Assembly: GCF_002090095.1 (NCBI RefSeq)
Contig: NZ_BBRJ01000002.1
Span: 310,001-374,000, forward strand
DNA: 64,000 nucleotides
Direction of reading: 5' to 3'
Origin: Demequina sp. NBRC 110053
GTDB lineage: Bacteria > Actinomycetota > Actinomycetes > Actinomycetales > Demequinaceae
The position numbers were made by a program, and so were the translations under genes. Below, piece by piece: positions 16,637-26,940 of the stretch; within the stretch, counting starts at the first letter, position 1, and each line of letters opens with the position of its first letter. The notes beneath the pieces were generated by a model, which saw nothing but the letters and a program-made list of their open reading frames with translations, ran no database searches and was not told the DNA's origin.

Positions 16637-17734
16637 CTACGCGGCCGGGGTCAGCCCCACCTCGTCACACTTGGCGGCGACCTCGCCGGTGCAGATCTCC
16701 TCGTAGGACGCGTTGCCGTCGTCGATCACCTGCTGGACCTCCTCGGGGCCCACGAGGATCGGGTCGACCGCGATGAACGGGGTGCCGTCCTCGAGCTGCA
16801 TGTCAGCCTCCGGCGACTCGCCGTTGAGCAGCGCGATCGCGAGCTCGGAAGCCGCGTCCGCCTCGACCTGGAAGGGCTTGTAGACCGTCGCGGTCTGCTT
16901 GCCGAGCAGGACGTTCTGGAGTCCGGCGACCGAGGCGTCCTGACCCGACACGGGAACGGTCAGGCCGTTCTTGTCCAGGATGGTGATGACGCCCGCGGCG
17001 TTGGTGTCGTTGGCGGCCCACACGGCGTCGACCTCGCCGCCGAGCTCGGTGAGCGCCTGCTCGAACACGGTCGCGGAGTGCTCGCCGTCCCACAGGCCAG
17101 GGGGCTCGGCAGCCGGGGTGATGCCCGCGCCCTCCATCACCGAGGTGGCACCCTCGTAGAACATCGCGGCGTTGCCATCTGCCGGGTCTCCGCCGATGTA
17201 GACGACCACGGCCTCGGCCGGGTCGACGCCGTTGGCCTCGAGTCCGTCGAGCACCGCCTGGCCCTCGAGCTCGCCCACGCGGACGTTGTCGAAGGAGACG
17301 TAGTAGTCGGCGCCCGCGATCGGACGGTCATACGCGATGACCGGGATGCCCTCGGCCTGCGCGTTCTCCATGACGGACACCGCCGCGCCCTGGAGGTCGA
17401 CCAGCAGCATCACGTCGCAGCCGCCCGTCATCTGCTGCTCGGCGATGGTGGCGTACTGCGCCGTGTCGCCCTGCGCGTTCTGGATGTCGACCTCGAAGCC
17501 GGCGTCGGTGATGGCGGCCTCGAGGGCCGGACGGTCACCGTTCTCCCAGCGCGGCGAGGACGCCGCATCGGGAAGGATCACGCACGCGCGACCGTCGGCC
17601 TGAGCCGCGGGCTCGCCCGACTCGGCACCGGGGTCGCTGGAATTGTCTGTGGGCTCCTCGCTCGAGCAGCCGACGAGCACCATCGCGGCGACGCCAGCCG
17701 TCGCGGCCATGCTGAGCCATGCGTTCTTCTTCAC
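16637..17734 (-). CDS. Sugar ABC transporter substrate-binding lipoprotein, XylF-like
   Basis: The 365-residue protein begins with a lipoprotein signal peptide and lipobox LVGC with Cys23 as the lipid-anchored residue, followed by an acidic Ser-rich linker. The Peripla_BP_4 domain contains VIAYDRPIAGADYYVSFDNV, closely resembling the xylose-binding protein XylF. It would capture a monosaccharide, most likely xylose, outside the membrane. The GTG start has AGAGAGG 6 bases upstream. It is the first gene of the operon and expected to be the most abundant product. Confidence 0.93.
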   Translation of the reverse strand: MKKNAWLSMAATAGVAAMVLVGCSSEEPTDNSSDPGAESGEPAAQADGRACVILPDAASSPRWENGDRPALEAAITDAGFEVDIQNAQGDTAQYATIAEQQMTGGCDVMLLVDLQGAAVSVMENAQAEGIPVIAYDRPIAGADYYVSFDNVRVGELEGQAVLDGLEANGVDPAEAVVVYIGGDPADGNAAMFYEGATSVMEGAGITPAAEPPGLWDGEHSATVFEQALTELGGEVDAVWAANDTNAAGVITILDKNGLTVPVSGQDASVAGLQNVLLGKQTATVYKPFQVEADAASELAIALLNGESPEADMQLEDGTPFIAVDPILVGPEEVQQVIDDGNASYEEICTGEVAAKCDEVGLTPAA

Positions 17735-17771
17735 ATCACACCTCTCTGTGTCACGGAGGAACTCCCCCAGG

Positions 17772-17793
17772 GGCCACTCAACAGTGAGTGGCC
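17772..17793. promoter_or_regulatory. Inverted repeat upstream of the sugar transporter operon
   Basis: GGCCACTC and GAGTGGCC form a perfect 8-bp inverted repeat with a 6-base spacer, 38 bp upstream of the binding-protein start. It may be an operator for a sugar-responsive repressor or a hairpin in the 5' leader. On the plus strand it is followed by TTTG, but no plus-strand gene ends here. Confidence 0.5.
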
Positions 17794-17921
17794 TTTGTCA
17801 CAGTAGCGACGGTGAGCCCTCACATCCAGCGTTCTCGAGTCCAGTTCGCGAACGATTCGATCACGATTTGGTCAAGGCGCGATCGGCAGCGCGAGCACGT
17901 TGTGGGCGGTGAGGAGGCGCC

Positions 17922-19037
17922 CTACATCACGACCAGGTCGTCGATGTGGATCAGCTCGCGAGCGAAGGCGTCGCCAAGCCGATCTCCCAGAGCCTCGGTG
18001 CTGAGACCCTGCATCTGCCGCGCCTCGTCCGCTGAGAACCCCGCGAAGCCACGAGCGACCAGCGCGCCGTCTGGCCCGAGCAGGTCCACGGGCTCCCCCG
18101 ACTCGAACGATCCGCGAACCTCGGTCACCCCAGCCGCGAGCAGGGACGCGCGCCTTCCGCGCAGCGCGCGCGCAGCGCCGTCGTCAACCACGATCGCGCC
18201 CCGGGTCCGAGCGGCATGGGCGAGCCACTGGAGGCGCGTGGTGTCGCGCTTGCCCGTCGGGTGGAACAGGGTGCCGACGGAGTCGCCCGCGACTGCGGAC
18301 GCGGCGTCCGCGGTCGAGGCGAGCACCACGGAGATCCCGGAAGTGGTCGCGATCGATGCGGCCTCGAGCTTGGTGATCATGCCGCCCGTGCCCAGGTGGC
18401 TGCCGCGGCGGGAGACGTCGACGCCCACGAGATCCTCGGGGCCGTGCACCTCGTCGATGCGCCGTGCCCCTGCCGTGCCTGGCGCCGCGGTGTACAGCCC
18501 GTCGACGTCAGTCAGCAGCACCAGCGCATCGGCGTGCGCCACCGCGGCCACCAGCGCGGCGAGCCGGTCGTTGTCACCGAATCGGATCTCGTCGGTGGCG
18601 ACGGCGTCGTTCTCGTTGACGATGGGCAGGATGCCCAGGTCGAGGAGGCGGTTGAAGGCGCGTTGGGCGTTGCCGTAGTGCGAGCGGCGCACCATGTCGT
18701 CGGCGGTGAGCAGGACCTGACCGACCGCGATCTCGTGGACGGCGAACGCCGCTGAGTAGGCGGCGACCAGCGCGCCCTGACCCACCGACGCGGCGGCCTG
18801 CGCGGTCGCCAGATCCTTGGGGCGCGCGGGCAGGCCCATGGGGCCGATCCCCGCCGCGATGGCTCCGGAGGTCACCAGGATCACCTGGCGGCCCGTATGA
18901 CGCAGCCCCGCGAGGACGTCCGCGAGGCGCTCGACGGAGGCCAGGCTCAGTCGCCCATCGGCATCGGTCAGCGACGACGAGCCCACCTTCACCACGATGC
19001 GACGCGCAGATGCGATCGCCTCTCTCGTGCCGGTCAC
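17922..19037 (-). CDS. proB: Glutamate 5-kinase
   Basis: The 371-residue protein has the amino-acid kinase domain (IVVKVGSSSLTD at residues 13-24, TSGAIAAG, NENDAVATDEIRFGDND) and a C-terminal PUA domain (from about residue 280), the normal two-domain ProB. It phosphorylates glutamate in the first step of proline synthesis and is the step inhibited by proline. The GTG at 19037 has AGGAGG 4 bases upstream and gives the standard length. It follows obg in the rplU-rpmA-obg-proB operon. Confidence 0.97.
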   Translation of the reverse strand: MTGTREAIASARRIVVKVGSSSLTDADGRLSLASVERLADVLAGLRHTGRQVILVTSGAIAAGIGPMGLPARPKDLATAQAAASVGQGALVAAYSAAFAVHEIAVGQVLLTADDMVRRSHYGNAQRAFNRLLDLGILPIVNENDAVATDEIRFGDNDRLAALVAAVAHADALVLLTDVDGLYTAAPGTAGARRIDEVHGPEDLVGVDVSRRGSHLGTGGMITKLEAASIATTSGISVVLASTADAASAVAGDSVGTLFHPTGKRDTTRLQWLAHAARTRGAIVVDDGAARALRGRRASLLAAGVTEVRGSFESGEPVDLLGPDGALVARGFAGFSADEARQMQGLSTEALGDRLGDAFARELIHIDDLVVM

Positions 19038-19083
19038 TGAGCCTCCTGCTCGGTCGTGCTGCTCGTGCGCCTCCAGCGGCGCG

Positions 19084-20607
19084 TCAGTCGTCCTCGTTGG
19101 GGTCGGTCCAGTGACCCGCCTGGCGTTCGGTCCACAGCTCCTCGCGGGCCGCGGACTTCGCATCCATGCGCTCCTTGTGCTCCGCGCGCTTCTCGGCACG
19201 CGTCGCGCGGGTGGACCTCTCGTGCTCCTCGACGCGCAGGTCGGAGCCGCGCGAGCCCAGCAGCTCGGCGCCCGTCGCCATCGTGGGCTCCCAGTCGAAC
19301 ACCACGCCGCCCTCGCGCGGGCCGATGACGACCTCGGAGCCCGGCACCGCGCCCGCGCGGAACAGCTGGTCCTCGACGCCGGCCTTCGCCAACCGATCCG
19401 CGAGGTAGCCGACGGCCTCGTCGTTCGCGAAGTTGGTCTGGCGCACCCACCGCTCGACCTTGACGCCGCGCACCTGGAAGTAGTCCTCGGCCCCATCGCG
19501 CACGTGGGTCACGGTGAATCCCGTGTCGTCGACGGACCTGGGGCGGATCACGACAGGCGCCTTCTCGAGCTCGGGCTCCGCAGCTCGGTGCTCGCCGACC
19601 ATCGACGCGAGAGCGAAGGACAGCTCGCGCAGGCCCTCGTGGCTCACCGCGCTCACCTCGAAGATGGGCATCCCGGTCTCCGCGAGCTCGTCGCGCACCA
19701 TCGCCGCGAGCTCGCGTCCGTCAGGCACGTCGACCTTGTTGAGGATGATGACCTGAGGGCGCTCCGCGAGAGGCACGCCGCTGATCGCCGCGTCGCCGGT
19801 GTAGGCGCGCAGCTCCCCTGCGATGACCTCGAGGTCGCGCAGTGGATCGCGGTCGGACTCGAGCGTCGCGGTGTCGAGCACGTGCGCGATGACCGAGCAT
19901 CGCTCGATGTGGCGCAGGAAGTCGTGCCCCAGGCCCTTGCCCTCTGATGCTCCGGCGATGAGGCCGGGCACGTCCGCCATGGTGAAGCGCGAGCCGCCGG
20001 CCTCGACCACCCCGAGGTTGGGCACGAGCGTCGTGAAGGGGTAGTCGGCGATCTTGGGGCGCACCTTGCTCATCGCGGCGATGAGCGAGGACTTGCCCGC
20101 GCTCGGATAGCCCACGAGCGCGACGTCCGCGATGGACTTGAGCTCGAGGACGACCGTCGCCTCCTCGCCGGGCTCTCCCAGCAGCGCGAATCCAGGAGCC
20201 TTGCGCTTGGTCGTCGCGAGCGCCGCATTTCCCAGGCCACCACGCCCGCCTGCCGCGGCCACGAACTGGGCGCCATCGCCCACCAGGTCAGCGAGCACGT
20301 CCCCGTCCTTGGACTTGACGATGGTGCCGTTCGGGACTCCCAGGCGCAGATCCGCAGCATTTGCGCCGTGACGGTGATCACCAGCGCCCTGGCTGCCGTT
20401 CGCCGCGCGCCGGTGCGGGCTGTGGTGGTAGTCGAGCAGCGTGGTCACCTGCGGGTCGACCACCAGCACCACGGAGCCTCCGCGGCCGCCGTTGCCGCCG
20501 TCGGGTCCGCCGAGCGGCTTGAACTTCTCGCGATGCACCGACGCGACACCGTGGCCGCCGTTGCCACCCGTCACGTGCAGCGTGACGCGGTCGACGAACG
20601 TGGCCAT
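19084..20607 (-). CDS. obg: GTPase Obg/CgtA
   Basis: The protein of 507 residues has the glycine-rich Obg fold (residues 1-158), a G domain with G1 [10 protein letters not shown]3 DVPGL, G4 NKVD, and a C-terminal OCT domain (about 340-420) followed by a charged tail of about 75 residues, typical of actinobacterial forms. Obg binds the 50S subunit and is needed for its assembly and for growth control. The second ATG (20607) is preferred as it lies 4 bases from GGAGG; the ATG at 20610 is only 1 base away. Confidence 0.97.
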   Translation of the reverse strand: MATFVDRVTLHVTGGNGGHGVASVHREKFKPLGGPDGGNGGRGGSVVLVVDPQVTTLLDYHHSPHRRAANGSQGAGDHRHGANAADLRLGVPNGTIVKSKDGDVLADLVGDGAQFVAAAGGRGGLGNAALATTKRKAPGFALLGEPGEEATVVLELKSIADVALVGYPSAGKSSLIAAMSKVRPKIADYPFTTLVPNLGVVEAGGSRFTMADVPGLIAGASEGKGLGHDFLRHIERCSVIAHVLDTATLESDRDPLRDLEVIAGELRAYTGDAAISGVPLAERPQVIILNKVDVPDGRELAAMVRDELAETGMPIFEVSAVSHEGLRELSFALASMVGEHRAAEPELEKAPVVIRPRSVDDTGFTVTHVRDGAEDYFQVRGVKVERWVRQTNFANDEAVGYLADRLAKAGVEDQLFRAGAVPGSEVVIGPREGGVVFDWEPTMATGAELLGSRGSDLRVEEHERSTRATRAEKRAEHKERMDAKSAAREELWTERQAGHWTDPNEDD

Positions 20608-20620
20608 CATGCCTCCTCGA

Positions 20621-20634
20621 TGGGGACGTCCCCA
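20621..20634. repeat. 14-bp perfect palindrome upstream of obg
   Basis: TGGGGACGTCCCCA is a perfect palindrome 14 bases upstream of the obg start. Its function is unknown. Confidence 0.5.
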
Positions 20635-20641
20635 CGATAGA

Positions 20642-20678
20642 CGTCAGGGGCGCCACCGCATCGGCGACGCCCCTGACG
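20642..20678 (-). terminator. Stem-loop between rpmA and obg
   Basis: CGTCAGGGGCG at both ends pairs over 11 bp around a 15-base loop, just beyond the rpmA stop. There is no T-run, so partial termination or mRNA processing between the ribosomal-protein genes and obg is more likely than a full stop. Confidence 0.5.
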
Positions 20679-20699
20679 AGAGAACTCTGTATGCGGCTG

Positions 20700-20954
20700 C
20701 TAGCCCGCTGCCACCACGTCGACGACGTTGCGGCCACGGCGGCGGCCGAACTGCACCGTGCCGGCCTCGAGGGCGAACAGGGTGTCGTCCTTGCCGCGGC
20801 CCACGTTGTTGCCGGGGTGGTGGTGGGTGCCGCGCTGGCGAACGATGATCTCGCCCGCGGTGACGACCTCGCCGCCAAAGCGCTTCACGCCCAGGTACTG
20901 GGCGTTCGAGTCACGACCGTTGCGCGAGGAGCTCGCGCCCTTCTTGTGTGCCAT
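20700..20954 (-). CDS. rpmA: 50S ribosomal protein L27
   Basis: The 84-residue protein starts [20 protein letters not shown], the conserved L27 N-terminus that reaches the peptidyl transferase centre, with no Firmicute-type cleaved extension. [20 protein letters not shown] is the other hallmark. It lies 13 bp after rplU, in the usual rplU-rpmA-obg order. Confidence 0.98.
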   Translation of the reverse strand: MAHKKGASSSRNGRDSNAQYLGVKRFGGEVVTAGEIIVRQRGTHHHPGNNVGRGKDDTLFALEAGTVQFGRRRGRNVVDVVAAG

Positions 20955-20967
20955 GGGTAGTCCTCGC

Positions 20968-21276
20968 TTACTTGATGCCCGTGACCTTCAGGCGCGTGAG
21001 CTCCTGACGGTGGCCGATGCGCTTGCGGTAGCCGGTCTTGTTCTTGTACTTCAGGATGTCGATCTTGGGGCCGCGCTCGTCGCGGACGACCTCCGCGGTC
21101 ACCGTGATCTTGGCGAGCGCCTTGGCGTCCGACGTGACCTTCTCGCCGTCCACCAGGAGCACGGGGGTCAGCTCGACGGAGTCACCCGCAGCTGCCTTAA
21201 GACGGTCGACGACGATGACATCGCCCTCGGAGACCTTCTCCTGGCGGCCACCGGCCTTCACAATCGCGTACACCAT
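20968..21276 (-). CDS. rplU: 50S ribosomal protein L21
   Basis: The 102-residue protein reads [19 protein letters not shown] and contains [16 protein letters not shown], the rRNA-binding signature of L21. It is the first gene of the rplU-rpmA-obg-proB operon. The ATG at 21276 is the family start. A good promoter and an 80-base leader with hairpins lie upstream. Confidence 0.98.
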   Translation of the reverse strand: MVYAIVKAGGRQEKVSEGDVIVVDRLKAAAGDSVELTPVLLVDGEKVTSDAKALAKITVTAEVVRDERGPKIDILKYKNKTGYRKRIGHRQELTRLKVTGIK

Positions 21277-21340
21277 GAATCTGAATCCTCTACGTCTGGA
21301 TGGTTTCCTGCCGCTGCCGCATGGGCGCAGGCAGGACCGT

Positions 21341-21354
21341 GGCGCTCTCGCGCC
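21341..21354 (-). promoter_or_regulatory. Hairpin in the rplU leader
   Basis: On the minus strand GGCGC, a GAGA tetraloop and GCGCC form a compact stem near the 5' end of the predicted rplU transcript. A second stem with arms CCTGCC and GGCAGG follows. L21 leaders in some bacteria are autoregulatory; that is only a possibility here. Confidence 0.4.
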
Positions 21355-21362
21355 GACGTACA

Positions 21363-21392
21363 AATGTACCTGCTCGCCCCCACCCCGGTCAA
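21363..21392 (-). promoter_or_regulatory. Promoter of rplU-rpmA-obg-proB operon
   Basis: TTGACC (-35, 21387-21392) and TACATT (-10, 21363-21368) are separated by 18 bases on the minus strand, placing the start of the transcript near 21356. The elements lie in the short gap after the RNase E/G gene. Confidence 0.7.
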
Positions 21393-21411
21393 ACCGGGAT
21401 GCGGCCTCGTT

Positions 21412-23976
<2,565 letters not shown>

Positions 23977-24298
23977 CGCGGGTACCTCGGATCGACACGG
24001 CCCACACGCCGCCTCGATTCTCTCTCGTCGTTCGTGACTCACGATCTGTGGCCACGGAAGTCTTCAGGTCGCGGCGGACAGCGGCGCCTGCTGTCGAGCG
24101 CCTATCCCCGATGTCTCCGCCTTCTGGCTGTAGCCCGGCGGGACCAGGACGGGACTGGCTGCTGCGCAGTCGCTGCGTCTGTCGCGCGGTTGGCACCCGG
24201 TGTGGCTGGGTGCGACCTGCCCACCATTGTGACACATGAGCCAGAGAACGCAGGGGAGCTCCGAGCTCGGGCGATTCTCCGCGCCCCGCAGCCGCCGG

Positions 24299-24322
24299 GC
24301 ACCGGGACCTTGGTCCCGGTGC
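24299..24322. promoter_or_regulatory. Perfect palindrome matching the DevR/DosR box, upstream of cydA
   Basis: Two 11-bp arms pair perfectly around two central bases. The core GGGACCTTGGTCCC fits the DosR consensus GGGACTNNNGTCCC in both half-sites apart from the central bases. Its centre (24310.5) lies about 44 bases before the predicted transcript start, overlapping the -35 region, where an activator of this family would touch RNA polymerase. Binding by the regulator encoded at 40472 is inferred. Confidence 0.65.
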
Positions 24323-24342
24323 ACCACTACCCCCTCACCAGG

Positions 24343-24348
24343 TAGATT
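24343..24348 (+). promoter_or_regulatory. -10 element TAGATT of the cyd operon
   Basis: TAGATT lies 46 bases before the cydA ATG. No -35 hexamer is at the right distance, as expected of an activator-dependent promoter; the DevR-like box occupies that place instead. Confidence 0.55.
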
Positions 24349-24394
24349 CTAGGTCAGGAAGTCGCCCCGCTTCCGCGCGCTGAAGGGAACCGGC

Positions 24395-25870
24395 ATGGAA
24401 GTCCTCGACCTGGCTCGATGGCAGTTCGGCATCACGACGGTCTATCACTTCATCCTGGTGCCGCTGACGATCGGGCTGTCGACGCTGGTGGCGATCATGC
24501 AGACGGCGTGGGTGCGCACGGGCAACGACAAGTACCTGCGGCTCACCAAGTTCTACGGCAAGCTGCTGCTCATCAACTTCGCGCTCGGCATCGCCACGGG
24601 CATCGTGCAGGAGTTCCAGTTCGGCATGAACTGGTCGGAGTACTCGCGGTTCGTGGGCGACATCTTCGGAGCCCCGCTCGCGATCGAGGCGCTCGCGGCC
24701 TTCTTCCTCGAGTCGGTGTTCCTGGGCCTGTGGATCTTCGGCTGGGACCGGCTGCCGCAGAAGGTGCACCTCGCGACGGTGTGGGCGTTCGCCGCCGGAT
24801 CGCTGCTGTCGGCGTACTTCATCATCGCCGCCAACTCGTGGATGCAGCACCCTGTGGGAGCGGAGTTCAACCCGGAGACGGGTCGCGCGGAGATGACCGA
24901 CTTCTGGGCGGTGCTCACCAACAACACGACGCTCGTGGCATTCCCCCACGTCATCGCCACGGCATTCCTCGTGGCCGGCACCTTCGTCGCAGGGATCGCC
25001 GTGTACTGGATGGTCCGTCACGCACGGCAGGACAAGGCCCACCCCGATCTGCCGATGTACCGCACCGCGGCGCGGTTCGGCGCCTCCGTCATGCTGCTGG
25101 CCGGCATCGCGGTGATCGTCACCGGCGACATCCAGGCCAAGCTCATGTTCCAGCAGCAGCCCATCAAGATGGCGGCGGCCGAAGGGCTGATGGACACCGC
25201 CCAGCCGGCACCGTTCTCGCTGCTCACCATCGGCAACCTCGCGGGCAACGACCCCGAGTCGGTGCACCACGTCCTCGAGATCCCCGGGCTCACGTCCTAC
25301 CTCGCGACCGGCGACTGGAACGGCGAGGTGCTGGGCATCAACGACCTGCAGGAGATCTACTCCGAGCGCTACGGCGCGGTCGACGAGAACGGCGAGGAGA
25401 TCGAGTACCGGCCCAACCTCCTCGTCACCTACTGGTCCTTCCGGCTCATGATCGGGCTCGCAGCGTTCTCGGCAGCGCTGTGCGTGGCGATCTACTGGTT
25501 CACGCGGAGGGGACGCGTCATCGACCAGCCGTGGATGAGGAAGCTCGCGCTCATCTCGTTGCCCATGCCGTTCCTGGCCGCGAGCTTCGGATGGATCTTC
25601 ACGGAGATGGGGCGCCAGCCGTTCGTCGTGGCGCCCAACCCCACCGGGTCCGATCAGGTCATGCTGATGACCATGCTCGGGGTGTCATCGTCGACGTCGA
25701 TCGGCGAGGTCGCGCTGTCGCTGTCGGCCTTCACCGTGGTCTACGCGATCCTCGGGGTGTTCTGGTTCCGGCTGATCCAGCGGTATGCAGTCGAGGGGGC
25801 GCCCCTGGCGCACTACGAACCGCCGAGCGATGACGACAGCGCCGACAAGCCCATGTCGTTCGCGTACTAG
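24395..25870 (+). CDS. cydA: Cytochrome bd ubiquinol/menaquinol oxidase subunit I
   Basis: The 491-residue membrane protein has about nine helices. His18 in TTVYHF is the heme b595 ligand position, AFPHVIATAF holds the heme b558 His, and GRQPF corresponds to the GRQPW motif of the family, with Phe in place of Trp. The Q-loop is of the short type. CydA oxidises quinol and carries all three hemes, reducing oxygen to water with high affinity in low oxygen. It is the first gene of cydABDC plus a sensor kinase; cydB follows 11 bp later with its own GGAGG. Confidence 0.97.
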   Translation: MEVLDLARWQFGITTVYHFILVPLTIGLSTLVAIMQTAWVRTGNDKYLRLTKFYGKLLLINFALGIATGIVQEFQFGMNWSEYSRFVGDIFGAPLAIEALAAFFLESVFLGLWIFGWDRLPQKVHLATVWAFAAGSLLSAYFIIAANSWMQHPVGAEFNPETGRAEMTDFWAVLTNNTTLVAFPHVIATAFLVAGTFVAGIAVYWMVRHARQDKAHPDLPMYRTAARFGASVMLLAGIAVIVTGDIQAKLMFQQQPIKMAAAEGLMDTAQPAPFSLLTIGNLAGNDPESVHHVLEIPGLTSYLATGDWNGEVLGINDLQEIYSERYGAVDENGEEIEYRPNLLVTYWSFRLMIGLAAFSAALCVAIYWFTRRGRVIDQPWMRKLALISLPMPFLAASFGWIFTEMGRQPFVVAPNPTGSDQVMLMTMLGVSSSTSIGEVALSLSAFTVVYAILGVFWFRLIQRYAVEGAPLAHYEPPSDDDSADKPMSFAY

Positions 25871-25881
25871 GAGGCCAGACC

Positions 25882-26937
25882 ATGGATCTCGATCTGCCGC
25901 TGGTGTGGTTCGTCCTCATCGCCATCCTCTGGACCGGCTACCTGGTGCTCGAGGGATTCGACTTCGGCGTGGGCATGCTGCTCGAGAAGGTCGGCAAGGG
26001 CGACCGCGGCCGGCGCGTGGCGCTCAACTCGATCGGACCCGTGTGGGACGGCAACGAGGTGTGGCTGCTCACGGCCGGCGGCGCGACGTTCGCGGCCTTC
26101 CCGCATTGGTACGCGACGCTGTTCTCGGGGTTCTACGTCCCGCTGCTGCTGATCCTGCTGTCGCTCATCGTGAGGGCGGTCGCCATCGAGTACCGCGGCA
26201 AGATCAACGACGACGCGTGGCGCCGCCGGTGGGACTGGGTGATCATGGGCTCCGCCTGGGCGCCGTCCATCCTGTGGGGCGTGGCCTTCGCGAACATCGT
26301 GCGCGGGGTGCCCATCGACGAGACCATGACGTACACGGGCGGCGTGCTCAACCTGCTGAACCCCTACGCCCTGCTCGGCGGTGCCACCACGCTCGTGCTG
26401 TTCCTGTCGCACGGCGCGATCTTCCTGTCGCTGAAGACGCACGGCGCGGTGCGCGAGCGCTCCGAGGCCGTGGCCCGCACCATGGCGCCCATCGCGCTCG
26501 TGGTGACGGCCATCTTCGCGATCTGGACCCAGGTGGCGTACTCCGTCACCTGGACCTGGGCCGTGGTCGCCGTCGCGGCGGCCGGACTCGTCGTCGCGCT
26601 CGTCGCCGGGCGGGCCGGACGCTTCGGGTGGGCGTTCGTGGGCAACGCCGTCGCCATCGCCTTCGCCGTGGTGCTGATCTTCGGCTCGCTGTACCCCGAC
26701 GTCATGCCGTCGAGCACCGATCCGGCGTACTCGCTCACCGTCGAGAATGCCTCCTCGACGGACTACACGCTGACGGTCATGACCTGGGTCGCGGTGATCT
26801 TCACCCCCATCGTCCTGCTCTACCAGGGCTGGACCTACTGGGTGTTCCGCCGCCGCCTGTCCGAGGACAACATCCCCGAGCACAGCTCGCTCACGTTCCT
26901 GCCCAAGAAGGACAAGAAGACCAAGGTCGAGAAGTAG
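25882..26937 (+). CDS. cydB: Cytochrome bd oxidase subunit II
   Basis: The 351-residue protein has about eight to nine membrane helices. LVLEGFDFGVGML and NSIGPVWDGNEVWLLTAGG are the strongly conserved CydB signatures near the N-terminus. It forms the heterodimer with CydA and supports heme insertion. The end is Lys-rich (KKDKKTKVEK). cydD starts 3 bp after its stop. Confidence 0.97.
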   Translation: MDLDLPLVWFVLIAILWTGYLVLEGFDFGVGMLLEKVGKGDRGRRVALNSIGPVWDGNEVWLLTAGGATFAAFPHWYATLFSGFYVPLLLILLSLIVRAVAIEYRGKINDDAWRRRWDWVIMGSAWAPSILWGVAFANIVRGVPIDETMTYTGGVLNLLNPYALLGGATTLVLFLSHGAIFLSLKTHGAVRERSEAVARTMAPIALVVTAIFAIWTQVAYSVTWTWAVVAVAAAGLVVALVAGRAGRFGWAFVGNAVAIAFAVVLIFGSLYPDVMPSSTDPAYSLTVENASSTDYTLTVMTWVAVIFTPIVLLYQGWTYWVFRRRLSEDNIPEHSSLTFLPKKDKKTKVEK

Positions 26938-26940
26938 CGC

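Larger units (their letters stand above)
23977..24394. other. Divergent control region between RNase E/G and cydA (no gene)
   Basis: This 418-bp stretch has no credible coding frame. The left 250 bp probably hold the long 5' leader and promoter of the RNase E/G gene, although no convincing -35/-10 pair was found. The right end holds the DevR-like palindrome and -10 element of cydA, listed separately. GGGAC also occurs twice as a direct repeat near 24151-24165. Confidence 0.6.

Noticed and set aside
20621-20634. TGGGGACGTCCCCA considered as a DevR-like box before obg
   Set aside because: GGGAC and GTCCC overlap with no central spacer, so the half-site distance is wrong for the family.
24151-24165. 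GGGAC direct repeat considered as a second DevR-like site
   Set aside because: The half-sites are in the same direction rather than inverted and are far from the cydA promoter.
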